A stretch of 64,000 nt of DNA from assembly GCF_010015445.1 (NCBI RefSeq), contig NC_053129.1, positions 19,816,749 through 19,880,748 of the forward strand. Direction: 5' to 3'. Under the pieces are notes generated by a model. It was given only the letters and a program-made list of their open reading frames with translations. It was not told where the DNA came from and searched no databases. Below, one piece after another: positions 13,446 through 25,375 of this stretch. The DNA comes from Perca fluviatilis (taxonomy: Eukaryota; Chordata; Actinopteri; Perciformes; Percidae). The position numbers were made by a program, and so were the translations under genes. The stretch's first letter is position 1. Each line of letters begins with the position of its first letter.

Positions 13446-14330
13446 GTATTTTTGAATCTTAAAAGTTATAAACAATATCATTATATAATATAATTAATAT
13501 GATGGCAAGCCCAGAGATTATGATAACTATGACTTATGATGTTCTTTAAATTCCACTTCAGATGTGCTTTGCGTTTTGATCTTTGTTTTTAATTTATTCT
13601 GTTTAACCATTGTGCCATGACGGGGATATACATTGTTTTTCCTAAATTGCTCTCACAAAAACTATTTGAAACAATTGGCTTGCATAACTTAAGTCATGTA
13701 CTGTAAATGTATATCCAGGTTGTTTTCCTTTACACTCACATCACTGATACTTTGATATTGTGGGTTTTATCAAACCTCATTCTTAGTTTACAAAGCTGCA
13801 CACCGATTTTGTTTTGTCTAAATGCATTTATTTAATGTCATCTTATTATGACCGGTAGTTCTAAATTAAACACGTATTTACAGTATAAACATGATGTGAC
13901 ATTTGATTGATTCTACACTGTTCTTTTCCCTCTTTGCGCCTCTTCATATATTTCTGTGCTCTGTTGTTCTTCAGAAAAAATTATTAATACTTTCATGCAG
14001 CTTCTGTAACGGTTCTTCATCCCTCCTACTCTCTACTATTGTCTGTCACATTTCTTTTTTATGTATTTTACTTAAAAGAGTCTCCCACCTCTTAATCTGT
14101 GTGCTTCTGTCCTCTTTTGTTGTTTGTCCCCATTTGTAAATTCAAGGCTGTGATCCCTGCAGGGAGGGAGTTAAAGTGGGTCAGACACATTTATAAGACA
14201 ATGTGACTGTTCCTTTTGTGAGTGATTCACTTATTTGATTTTTTCATGTGCGATAGTGTGTCTGAGCGAATACAACTGCTTCTTTTGTGAGAAGCAGAAG
14301 TAGACGTTTTTGGGGTAAATTGAGGTGTTG
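13446..14330. other. Intergenic DNA downstream of the FIG4-like gene
   Basis: AT-rich sequence without supported genes. The 3' UTR of the FIG4-like gene probably ends before this, near the ATTAAA at 13118. Confidence 0.35.
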
Positions 14331-14645
14331 CGTCTTGCGGCAATGGTTAGCACTGTGGCCTCACAGCAAGAAGGTTCTGGGTTTGAATCCAGGTCTTTTC
14401 AGGCCTTTCTGTGTGGAGTTTGTATGTTCTCCCCATGTTTGCGTGGGTTTCCTCTGGGTGCTCCGGTTTCCCCCACCATCAAAAAACATGTACTAGGTTC
14501 TCCAGTCAGTGCCCTTGATCAAGGCACTGGCTCAGATCTGGAATTGGTCCCTGGGCGCTGTAAATGGCTGCCCACTGCTCCCTTGAGGGATGGGTTAAAT
14601 GCAGAGAATTAATTTCGCTACATGTATGTGACAATAAAGTCCCTT
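14331..14645 (+). repeat. tRNA-headed SINE-like interspersed repeat
   Basis: Starts with an A-box-like tggttagcactgtgg. A B-box-like ggttctgggtttgaatcc follows at about 14373, then the widely dispersed body with ggagtttgtatgttctcccc and a tail ending caataaagtccctttaca. I see no clear target duplication. Confidence 0.65.
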
Positions 14646-16584
14646 TACAGTAAATGTATCCCTGCGATGTGTTCATTCAGCTGTCAAAGATACATTTCAT
14701 CCCCATTTTCCAACTCTACTGCGCATCCATTTTCCTCTCTGTTGAACCATAACCATCCACTATACTGTACTGTCTTCCATGATTCGAATTTTCTCTGTCT
14801 CTGCTGCTTCATTATTGGCCTCTTCTCGTTCTAATTAAAGACATCAGTTTAGTAAGTATCTTTATAGGGGAGTAATGTAAAGGGTATGTTTGTGTACGAG
14901 CATGTGAGAGCATGTGTGCACTCTTGAAAATGAGAGCACTGCTGTCTGTATCTGCCGACTGTGGGACTATAGGGGGTTAGGTGCTGTTTTGAAGGGAAAA
15001 GAGATCTTTGTGTAAGGCCCTGATTTTCCTCATGTTTTTATGTTTCTAATGGCCGGTGTCTCATTACATTGAAACCTCTCAGCACACATGGGTATTGATG
15101 AATAACTGTATCTAGTCACTGATATTTTTGGGGGTAGCTCGTTCTTGGTTTTCCACAAAAATAACTGAATGTGTTTGTGTGGTGCAGTGCTTCTATTTAG
15201 GTGGACGTTCTTTTTGTTTGGTTTAGTCCATCATAGACAACAGGAAATTATCCTGAGATGTATTTTGGTCCTGTGTGTGGTTAGGTATCCGCCTAGGTCT
15301 CTGACATGAGTCACTAGGCACTTCATGTGACCACTTAGCTTATGAATGTAGACAACCCTCTCTCCACTGACAAAAGGTGGCCAAACAGCTGTTGCCTGGA
15401 AACCAAAACTGGTTACCATATTGCCATGCTGCTTTGAATTTCCCCCTACCTTACCCTGTCTCTCGACATTTCATCCATTGTTTTATCAACATTTAATTGG
15501 TGCATAAGACAGAAATACATATGTTTTGGTACAACAATTTTGGTAAGATATGATGTTGCCTCATATCAGTCCTTGCATCATAAATGTAGCTTTATTTGGC
15601 AATAGAGAAAATAGAGATCCTCCGAATAACTGGCTGCAACCGTTAAGAAATTTTCTTCAGATTTATTTAAACTTCATGTTCATATGAATCTCAATTGTCC
15701 TGAAGAATAAAATTGTAAAACAAAATTGTGGCAAATAAGAGCAGAAAATTAACTTAAAGGTGGGTTTGTATATTACAGGAACATGAGAAGAAAAGATTTG
15801 AACTTTCAAAATGTTTTAAACCGAGGAAAAGGAGTGATGGCTATAGCCAAATATACAAAGAGTAACAGCAGTACAGTACAATCTGTACCTATTGGGTTTA
15901 ACAAGATGTTTCTTCCTAGGTGAACAACATTTACCAAACATACTGGTCAGTGTTTCAGCTTAGTCGTGGTGTGTGTCAGTCTGAGATAACTTCTTGCAGG
16001 TATGCAAAACACAGTACTTAGAAACTGATCGGGTTCTGCATGTTAGAAAGCAACTTGGTGCTGAACTGAGGTTGTTAAGCTACTGTACCATCCCCAGAGT
16101 TAGATCACAGCTGTGCATTAGCTTGTTAGCCAGTCTTCTAGTCCAGACCCTCTGTTACGCCTACAGCTCCCTTTATCTCTCCGCTCTTGCTATAACTCAC
16201 TCTTACTTTCTTCCGTGGCCACACAACAAACACTAGCCATTTTGACTCGTTAAACTACAGGCGTTACTTGTAACATTAATTATGGCAGCCTTCTATTTAT
16301 GCGAGCTATTGCCAATGATATTACTTCCAACACAATAATTATCTACAGCTGGCCAAACCTGTGAATGTACTGTTGGCCTACTGTACTATTGGTCTACAAT
16401 TGTTGCCTTAGCAATACATTCAGACAGCTAGCATACTGGCTAGCATGAGTAACCCTATACTAATACACTAGTCAGGGTTAGGGTCAGAAGATTAAGACCA
16501 AGACTAGTCTAGTTCACCTGAAAAGATATGCATAAGATTAAGAGTATGGCCTCTACGTGTGGTGCTTTGAGCTAGCTAAATCAT
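14646..16584. other. Intergenic DNA, no recognisable feature
   Basis: No gene, RNA or structured repeat that I can support; the frames here look random. Confidence 0.35.
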
Positions 16585-16639
16585 AGTCTCGCAATCCCAG
16601 ACCTTCCTCCACAACGCTGCAGAGGTAGCAAAATCATAA

Positions 16640-16912
16640 TGTCAGCATGCTAACATCCTCACACTGACAACTGTTTAGCATATATTTAGCATGTTCACCG
16701 TTGTAGTTTAGAGTTTAGCATGCTAACATTTGCCTATTTGCACTAAATAAAATGTACAACTAAGGCTGAATAGAAAGCAGGTATTTGGTCATAAAGCAAA
16801 GTATGAATGGATTTCTCTACTAACTTTCATCCCAACCCCCAATATTTGTCGAGATAATTCAGTCTGGACCAAAGTGGTGGACAGACCGACCAACATTGCC
16901 TTGAAGCCATGC
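16640..16912. repeat. Teleost interspersed repeat, second copy of the catgctaac family
   Basis: Shares gtcagcatgctaacat, tttagcatgttcaccg and a tail with cagtctggaccaaagtggtg. Same family as 5221-5520. Confidence 0.7.
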
Positions 16913-17387
16913 TGCTTGTATAGCTTTAAACTTATTTAACATTTCAAACTACATACGGATACCCAAAGTATCAATAAGTAATGGAATACCGATGATGGTG
17001 TAATATGGTATTGGAAAGAATAGATAAAAGATACTTGTCCATATTTGGTACCCTGTCAGTAAGGGTTGCTATAGCAACAGAATGTTCAACTGAAACTAAC
17101 TGATGGTGGCAGATAAAGATATGGGTTGATATTGGTGCATACTGCCAATAAATGCCCACAGATAAATACCATGTTTAAGTACATTTTAAGAAATTTACTC
17201 CTGGCTGTAAGAATAAAGGGGACAGGGAACAGCACGTGGACCATCATGGAGCACTAAATTAAGAGGCTTTAAGGAAAGATGACTCATCCCACTTATAATA
17301 TTAAATGTATGAAACTCTGGGATACCATTCATTTGTTCATTTACAAAATCACACAAGATAACTTTGCAGCAAACTCAGGCTTGTTAA

Positions 17388-17649
17388 AGCAACACCAAAG
17401 CACTTTTCTCTTCGGTCCCCCTACTATACATACTATACAGGTTGGAAGCGGAATTGTCCATTACCGTTTTCCTTCGAACTACAGATCCGCTACCCGATCT
17501 GGCAAACTTGCATATGCGGTTTTAGCCGATCAAAGGCCGCAAAGCGAATGCAGAAGTGCCGTTCACCCTGTTACGAGTTGATGAACCACTGAAACATTGC
17601 ATACATTGGAAACATTATGTTAAGGTACAAAAGAATCTTTGGTGTTGCT
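17388..17649. mobile_element. TTAA-flanked MITE (agcaacaccaaag family)
   Basis: The termini agcaacaccaaag (17388) and ctttggtgttgct (ending 17649) are perfect inverted repeats. TTAA flanks both ends (17384-17387 and 17650-17653). 262 bp, non-coding. It lies about 170 bp upstream of the gpr6 promoter region. Confidence 0.88.
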
Positions 17650-17869
17650 TTAACATTTATGATGTTATTACCTATTCAAGGCTTTAGCACCTTTTTTGTA
17701 TTGAAGTTTTTACTTCCCATAGACTCTCTCTTGAAATGAGGTGACATTAGAAGGTGGTTGACTTACTCCACCTATTCAGTGTGAAACTGAGATACACCAG
17801 GCTTTCAAGGTATCAACATCTACAGCTTGAGAGAGAGAGAGAGAGACTCGCCGCTCTCTATCTCTCTTT

Positions 17870-17925
17870 CTGCCGTGACGTCAGGCGGATTTAAAGCTCT
17901 CCTCGAGCGTCTCCGGTCGGTCCCC
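17870..17925 (+). promoter_or_regulatory. gpr6: gpr6 core promoter with full CRE
   Basis: A perfect palindromic cAMP response element, TGACGTCA, lies at 17876-17883. A TTTAAA box follows at 17890-17895. The surrounding sequence is pyrimidine-rich (TC tracts) and relatively CpG-rich for this window. Transcription would be expected to start roughly 25-35 bases after the TTTAAA. The start site is inferred, not seen. Confidence 0.6.
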
Positions 17926-18182
17926 TCTGGTCCATCGCCTCCTCCTCCTCCTCACATTCACCTCCTCGCCGTGCTGAACACCGGCCAATGCTGCACACCA
18001 CCCCTGTCCTGGGTGTCTGTCCCATGCGTGGGAAGCACAACAAAGTCAAGGGCTTTACTTGAGAGGGTCCAAAGGAGCGAGAAAAAAGGGGGCATTCCCT
18101 TTTACTTTGAATTGGTATACTTTTTCGGACGAGAGGCTCCGATTTCAGCGAAAATCTCCGCTCATACCGTTTTGTCACGGAG
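17920..18182 (+). other. gpr6: gpr6 5' non-coding exon
   Basis: Relatively GC-rich stretch ending in a strong donor (cacggag, then gtacgt at 18183). The matching acceptor is tgctgcctacag ending at 19152, 25 bases before the gpr6 start codon. One leader exon plus one coding exon is the common layout of GPR3/6/12 genes. The 5' boundary is an estimate. Confidence 0.6.
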
Positions 18183-19177
18183 GTACGTATTCTAAACTTT
18201 TCAAAAATCGTGTTCCAAAAAAATATTTGTTTATGCCGGTTGCAAATGTTATATTTTATATTCCTTAGTGTATATTAATACTAATACGTATATTATAACG
18301 CATCACAATCACACTCTAAGTTAATTGAAGTGTTAAAACTAATTTGTGAAAGAAGTTATGATGATTAGTTTTTAACGGAAAGTGTTGCTGTGGTTTCAGC
18401 ACCACGGGCAGTTCCCGTGCCTTTTGCTGCTGCTGCTTCACTATTATAATAACTTCTAAAGGGAGTATCCACCCTAAAACAGAATTTAAATTGCGCCACG
18501 CTGATGGTTTTGAAAGGTTAAGTCAACATCTAACAAGTAGCTGTTTGCTTAAGCGCAAAAACCAGAGCATCTAAAGTTTAATGCAGAGAGTTTTGTTTAA
18601 GATATTCCATCTAAATGAGTTGAATGCAGGGCTTTCATAGGTATGTGAAATACAATTAGAGTTGTTTAGGTATTTACTCAGTATAGAGCACCCCCAAATT
18701 GATGAATCTGTCACTACAGTCTGTTTCTCAGCTGTGCAACTCAAATTCACAAATTAAAATTGAGCTGTGGAGCAGATACTATAGAAATTACAAAAATCTT
18801 TTTATGGTGGATTTTCCTTGTAACTTTTGCATGACTCTTGCAGCATATATTCTACAAATAACTATTATCTAAGCCTACAACTGTTTTTTTATTTAAATTC
18901 ATCATACTGTAGGTATTGGTAAATGGTGTGCTTTTTTAAATATGAACTTTTGCATTTGGAGCTTGTGTATTTCAGTGAGCAAGTAGACTTACAGGTCAGT
19001 TTAAGCTTCACTTGTAGGCAATGATAATCAAACACTGCTCAAGTCACTGAGCAAGAGACACTGAAGCATTACTTAAAAGTCACTAGTGTAAACAAAATAT
19101 GCCTTAATATCTCATTAACAAACAAATCTACTTGTTCTCCTGCTGCCTACAGGCCAAAAAGACGACAGCTGCGAGAT

Positions 19178-20185
19178 ATGAACAAGTCGCTAGTGGTCAA
19201 CGAGTCCTTTGCGGCCCCTGTGGCTGGAGAAGCTCTCCCATGGATGGAAGCTGATTCTCCAGAGCGCAACAGCAGCCTGGAGTTCTCCACTGCGCCGTTA
19301 GATTTCCCCATCAATCCGTGGGACATTATGCTCTGCATGTCAGGCACTGTCATCGCCTGTGAAAACGCCATAGTGGTAGCAATTATCTTCTACACACCGA
19401 CACTAAGAACTCCTATGTTTGTGCTGATTGGGAGCCTGGCCACAGCTGACCTGCTGGCCGGCATGGGATTAATCCTGAACTTTGTGTTTCAGTATGTGAT
19501 ATCCTCTGAGACTATCAGTCTTATCACTGTAGGCTTCCTGGTGGCCTCCTTCACTGCGTCCATCAGTAGCCTCTTGGCCATAACAGTGGACCGTTACTTC
19601 TCCCTCTACAACGCCCTGACATACTTCTCAGAGAAGACGCTGCAGTATGTACACCTGATGCTACTGGGTACCTGGGGGGTGTCTCTGTTTTTGGGCTTGC
19701 TGCCAGTTCTCGGCTGGAACTGCCTGGACGATCCAGCCTCCTGCAGCATCGTTCGTCCTTTGACCCGGAGCAACGTCACAATCCTGGCCACATCCTTCTT
19801 TGTCATCTTCGTGCTCATGCTGACCCTCTACTTTAAGATTTGCAAGATCGTTTGCCACCACGCCCACCAGATCGCCCTCCAGCAGCACTTTTTTGCCACG
19901 TCAAATTATGTCGCAACTAAGAAGGGGGTCTCCACTTTGGCCATCATCTTGGGGACATTTGGCGCCAGCTGGCTGCCTTTCGCCATCTACTGCCTGGTTG
20001 GTGAGAAGGAGTATCCATCAGTGTACACCTATGCTACACTGCTGCCAGCCACCTACAACTCCATGATCAACCCCATCATCTACGCCTACAGAAACGCAGA
20101 GATCCAGCGCTCCATCTATGTGCTTCTCTGTGGCTGCTTTCAGACCAACAAGGCATACAGGTCCAGGTCACCAAGTGAAGTCTAA
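19178..20185 (+). CDS. gpr6: G protein-coupled receptor 6
   Basis: A complete 335-residue class A receptor in one exon. GPR3, GPR6 and GPR12 form a family that signals through Gs with high basal activity and raises cAMP at the plasma membrane, mainly in neurons. Visible features: N-glycosylation sites at N8 and N31, TM1 from about 49, LATADLLAG in TM2, DRY at 138-140, an ECL2 with C182 and C189, HAHQIALQQH at the TM5/ICL3 border, GTFGASWLPF in TM6, NPIIY at 298-302, Cys pair CGC at 318-320 as likely palmitoylation site, and the tail RSRSPSEV. The stretches FQYVISSET, ITVGFLVASF and CGCFQ with the SPSEV end favour GPR6 over GPR12 (whose tail is SPSDV) and GPR3. The start ATG is the first after the acceptor at 19152. 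Gene order with wasf1 agrees. Confidence 0.93.
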   Translation: MNKSLVVNESFAAPVAGEALPWMEADSPERNSSLEFSTAPLDFPINPWDIMLCMSGTVIACENAIVVAIIFYTPTLRTPMFVLIGSLATADLLAGMGLILNFVFQYVISSETISLITVGFLVASFTASISSLLAITVDRYFSLYNALTYFSEKTLQYVHLMLLGTWGVSLFLGLLPVLGWNCLDDPASCSIVRPLTRSNVTILATSFFVIFVLMLTLYFKICKIVCHHAHQIALQQHFFATSNYVATKKGVSTLAIILGTFGASWLPFAIYCLVGEKEYPSVYTYATLLPATYNSMINPIIYAYRNAEIQRSIYVLLCGCFQTNKAYRSRSPSEV

Positions 20186-20631
20186 AACGGTGCTAGGGCT
20201 CTTTTTTTGTGTGTGAGTGTTAGTTTGTGAGAAAAGACAGAGCAAAAAGACAAACCATCCTGTCATCATTGACAATCTGCTTACAATTGACAGTGAATGC
20301 TTTTTACGAACACAAAGAGAGTGTTAAGCTAGAAACGTGTCTCTCATGCATCCTGTATCTGCACTTTATTATGTCTCAACACAAGTTAGGATGAGGTTTT
20401 TGGAAATGCTGTGAACAAGAAAACTTCTGTGAAAAAGACAAAACAAACCTGCGAATGTACTTAAATGAGTAAAAGAATGGAAAATCTTGCACTTTAGTAC
20501 GTGTTTTTTGAAATGCCAAAGCAGTATTATATAGCCCTCATTGTGTTTTAAACGTTTGAACTTGTGAGTACCGTGTGCCATTTTTCTATTTTGTATAGTA
20601 TTGCCTTTGATGTGCATTTTCTACAAGAAGG

Positions 20632-20637
20632 AATAAA
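20632..20637 (+). terminator. gpr6: gpr6 polyadenylation signal
   Basis: AATAAA 447 bases after the stop codon, followed by a GT-rich stretch (ctgtggctcc, cgtgtcttta) suitable as a downstream element. This implies a 3' UTR of about 470 bases. Confidence 0.7.
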
Positions 20638-20659
20638 GAAATGAAATCCAGCTGTGGCT

Positions 20660-21893
20660 CCATCACGTGTCTTTACTGTAGCACTTTTATTCATCTACTC
20701 TCATTGTACCTGACTTATTTTTGTATTTTTACATCCTCTTCCATCCTTCGTTCCAGCCTCTTCCCGCAGAGTGCAGATGGCTCTGTTTGAAGAGACTAAT
20801 GGCACCTTGAGAATGCAAGTACCTTGTCCCCGGAAAATATCTTTAATTTACACCTAGACACATTTAAATCCTGTTTGCTCTGTCTGCGTGTGTGTGTGAA
20901 AGAGAACGAGAGGGAGGGAATGAGACAGACCTATAGAGAGATACCACAAATGTGTAAAAACGTGCCATGTGGTCAAGTGTGCTTAGCAACTTTGAGTTAC
21001 TCACCTACGGGATGAGCAGGTGTAATGTAGCTTCATTTACAGCCGACTATTAAGGCTGTAAAAGCCAAATGAACATTTACCACATATGTTACTCTAATTG
21101 GCCTTGGTATATGGTCTCATTGATAAGATATGATGCGCTAATGAAAAAGGTTGTATAGACTGTTGCCTTGTTTTTTTGTTTTTTTGTCTCACATCTATAA
21201 TTGTGATTCAGGAGCAGTCACGTGTATGTGCGTGTGACAGAGCGAGAAGAGTGATGATAATAAGTGTGTCTGCTCTGGCAGCCTCTGCAGCCACAAACAC
21301 ATCAGTTTATCTGCCAGGCTGTTTAAACAGGTAGTGGGTTGATGGCATCAGAGTGCCACACAGGAACTAGTATAGTATCGTGGACCAGAAGACCCACAGG
21401 CGTGTTTGGATACATACATGGATATTTGCTCCTTGTAAAAGTTTTTTCATATCTTTTATAAAATGACATCAGCACACCACTAAATGTTCAATACAATTTA
21501 GAAAGTTTTATTTCCAGAATAAAAGATTACATTAACCATGTTCATTGTTAATACATGTTTAATAACATGTATTGATAACATTAATATGCCAGGGAAGATA
21601 TTACATTACATACACATATCCCAGTAGGAAAAGCACAGGTGTAAATAATAAAATTAATGATGGTTGAATTTCATTTAGCTGCTTCAGTTTCATGGTCTGT
21701 GTAGTGTGCATGCTGGCTCACTGTCACACTGTCCTTTTTCTACTACAACAAGTCAAAATGTCTGCTGTGAAAAAAAATATATTTGTTAGTGTTTCATGTA
21801 AACACAGCTTTAAATCTGTTCAAGAAAGAAATTAAGTCAGCACAGATATAATCCCTACAAGGCCACAGTGAAAATGTTTTTTTGTGCGTTCTC
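20660..21893. other. Intergenic DNA, no recognisable feature
   Basis: No supported gene. Open frames are short and lack splice context. Confidence 0.35.
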
Positions 21894-22466
21894 GGTCAGT
21901 GTAACGCTTATCAGTTAAATTTTCTAAACACAAACGGACATTTGGAAAAACAGAAAAATGGGTTCAAATATCCAATTTTTCATTTTTTTCCACCTTGACA
22001 AATTAAAAAATTGGAATTTTCTGTTTTTATTCAGAGGATCAGAAATTTAGAAAATTACAAAATTGCATCTGGGCTCTAATTATTCAATACTGCAATGGTA
22101 TTCTCTTCCTCCTCGCAGAATATGCAGTCATTAACTGCATATGGACCAAAAAAACTAAAAACTGATCAACTTTGGGGTCAGAGGTGCTTGCAACTGATGG
22201 TTTCGAGTGGGTGGGGGCGGGGCGTAGCTAGGCGGAACGAGGGAGAGAATACCATTGCAGTATTGAATAATTGGAGCTCAGACACAATTTTGTAATTTTC
22301 TAAATTTCTGATCCTCTGAAGAAAAACAGAAAATTGGAAAAACAGTTTAAAGATCAAATTTTTTAATTTGTCAAGGTGGAGAAATTGGATATTGGAAACC
22401 ATTTTTCTGTTTTTCCAAATGTCCGTTTGTGCTTAGAAAATTTAACTGATAAGCGTTACACTGACC
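21894..22466. mobile_element. Foldback element with ~220-bp inverted repeats and 6-bp target duplication
   Basis: Arms 21894-22115 and about 22240-22466 are inverted copies; the outer 68 bases differ at a single position. The ends are ggtcagtgtaacgcttatca and its complement. The hexamer gttctc flanks both sides (21888-21893 and 22467-22472). The 125-bp core contains a G-rich patch near 22208-22225. The class is not clear from the ends. Confidence 0.82.
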
Positions 22467-22472
22467 GTTCTC

Positions 22473-25288
22473 TTTTGCTCTTCCTAGCAATAACTTACCT
22501 ACTCCCAGCTTTAACCTGCCGTATTCCAAACTGTATCAACTTGGTAAATTCTACTTTGAACATAGTCCACATACACTGACTCTATTATTATTGGACTGAG
22601 TGCTCAGGACAAATCCACATGTACAGTTGAATGTACTGTAAATGGAGATGCTCCAAACTATATTTAATAAAGTTTGTATGGGAATAAGACTTTACTGATA
22701 ACCAAGAGGAAAATTCACATGTTACAGCAGTACAAGAAACAGTTTGAGTAGCTATTGAGCAGTTTAAAAATAATAAACATGGTAAAATATAAAAATTAAT
22801 TCATGACATTCAAAAACTATTTACATTATATACATTACAATACTGTGTAGGCATATATGCAAAAATATATGTGCAGAAGTAAATAATCTAGTAGTGCAAG
22901 TCTGCAGGTATGTATATACTGTATACACATACTGATACGGTATCAATGTAACATACACCTCAAGAGAATGCATTTTTCTATACAATAACTTTACTACACT
23001 TGATAACTCATTAGCACCACCTGTATATACAGATGATTTAACTTTGCATCAGGCTGGCAGTGTGCTGTTGTAGCTCTTAACAGTAAGCTGCCACAAACAT
23101 ACAGTACAAACAGTAGATCGACATACAAATCCAGTGTGGTCTTATTTCAGAGGGTGTATAATTTCCAGAATATTTATATATGTAGATGAACTTGTATTTG
23201 ACATACAACTTGGAGGGTATATGATTTCTTGGAGGCTTGTTTACAATAAAGTACAATTAAATAAATACTTGCCATTTCCTGTAAGACATTTAAGCTTTAC
23301 AGCAGTGTATTGCCACAAATTCACTTTGGAAGCCCTGTGTACAAATAGGTGGTTGCCTGATTTGGTGGGCGATCAAAAGCAACATCTGTTGAGGTGGAGA
23401 AAAGAACAAGGTGAACAAACATCTCCTGCTCTCACAGCGCCCAGGCTGCAGTGTGCAGTCCATTAGTGTCCTCCAGCACCTCTCACCTTTCCCCCACTTT
23501 GTGGTCAGCCTTAAACTGACTGAGGGCTTCACAGCTTGCACAACAGGACATTATTACAGTTGATGGTCCACACGAGGAGCAAGTGCAGTCACCTGCTGCT
23601 GTGTGAAAGGTGTTGTTGAGATCTGAGTGCGATCGAGCTGCCCAACAGAGACAAAACAAGAGTTATTTGAAAAATCCAGTGTGAAACCGTTGTGAAAAGA
23701 GCCCACATGAAGCGCACACACCTGTGACCAAAATCTAATCCAAAAGTCCATGGCGCATAAACAAATTTGAACAAACACTGTATACAAGTAAACACACCTA
23801 GAGAAACATTAACATTAATTTCACATGACCTATAGTATATGGACTTAATTTTATACCTAACCATTGGACTGATTGGAAAAAGTTACTAAGAGGCCCATTT
23901 GGTGTTGGTAGTTATGATGTTCACGTCTTCATATCCATATTCAGGAATTTATATATCAGCTAAAAGACTGCATTTATTGTGCTTAAGATGGGCTTCTTTC
24001 ATGGCAAAGCCAGTAAAGAAAAGACATGAGAGCAAAATACACTAATACATCTCATAAAACATTTTATCATGTGAAATTAGACTTCAAATGCACACAATTA
24101 GGATTCACACACCTTTTATGTACATTGGTAAGGCTTTTTGAATGAACTCATTATTAGATATATAACTGCACTTAAAGGATAAAGCCATATGTTTTAGTCT
24201 GAGTTTAGTGTTGCTTTCAGAACACTTTCACACTTAATCGGCTCTCTTTTTCCAGCAGCCAAAGGTGGTCCCACACACTGCTCAGCTTCTTCCTGTTCTT
24301 TTTTACTTGCCTCCACGTTTGTATTTATTTACTTGTATCTATAGTTGCTTCACTAGGTCCTGATTTCAGTGACAAGATTTACATTTCAGCATAGTCAGGA
24401 ATGCACGCCTAATATCTAACTTGCATCTGTCGTCTATGTCATCTCTTCAGCGGCAAAGTGCACTTTTTATTGTTGCAGAGGTGAATATTAACAACACTGG
24501 AATTCGCCTTTCCTTTGATATTACATCCATTAGACTAAATAAGGGCTGGTAGCAGTGTTTGAATTATGTAATGCTTGATCAGTGCAGACCTGAGCAGCTC
24601 TCCAGGCAATTACCAAAGTACACAGTTGAATGATTCCCTCATTAATAACATTGATTACAGCGGCGTAGCAAATGCTCTCCCTAGAAACATAACTATTGCT
24701 CAGTTAGCCATTAGCTCGATGGAAAAGGCTTTAGTGTTATAGATTACGTAATCACCCAAATTGCTGGTTGCATATTTATATTAAAGTGCTGTCTCAGGAA
24801 TGTTTGAGTTACAGATGGACTAAGAAAGGACAGACACAAAAAAATCAATAGTGGCATTAACTTCTAATAGTACTCCCCATTGAGAGAGCAGTGGTGACCA
24901 GGAAAAAACCTTGGAAACGCCTACGTGGTGATTATTAGTTTACCATGATGAACACGCAAGCACAGACACAAACACAAACACATGCTTTATCTCTTGGAAA
25001 AGCAGAGACAAGCCCACATCAGCTATATAAAATCTGCTTTGCAATAAAAAACATCGTCATTTGCCTTTTGTCACTCTGCCTGTGGCCTGTTCAAACCTAT
25101 GCGTGCGTGTGTGCGTGTGTGCGAGTGAGTGAGTGAGTGAGAGAGTGAGTGAGAGTGAGATAGACACGTTTTGGCACAGGATTGCACTGTATGAATGCTT
25201 GTTAGTAGCCTGGAAGCTACCAGGTGCAGTGCATGTGCTGATTGTATTGTGTATTGTACATGCTGTTTTTTTTTTGTGTGTGTTGTTT

Positions 25289-25291
<3 letters not shown>
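22473..25291. other. Intergenic DNA, no recognisable feature
   Basis: AT-rich; includes short CA-like tracts near 24955-24985. I see no exon pair with compatible splice sites. Confidence 0.35.

Positions 25292-25370
<79 letters not shown>
25292..25370. repeat. (GT)n microsatellite
   Basis: About 39 GT units with few interruptions; open frames across it are artefacts. Confidence 0.97.

Positions 25371-25375
<5 letters not shown>

Noticed and set aside
17827..18195. 122-codon frame over the gpr6 leader exon
   Set aside because: Its start lies upstream of the inferred transcription start and it reads across the splice donor; composition reflects CT-rich sequence.
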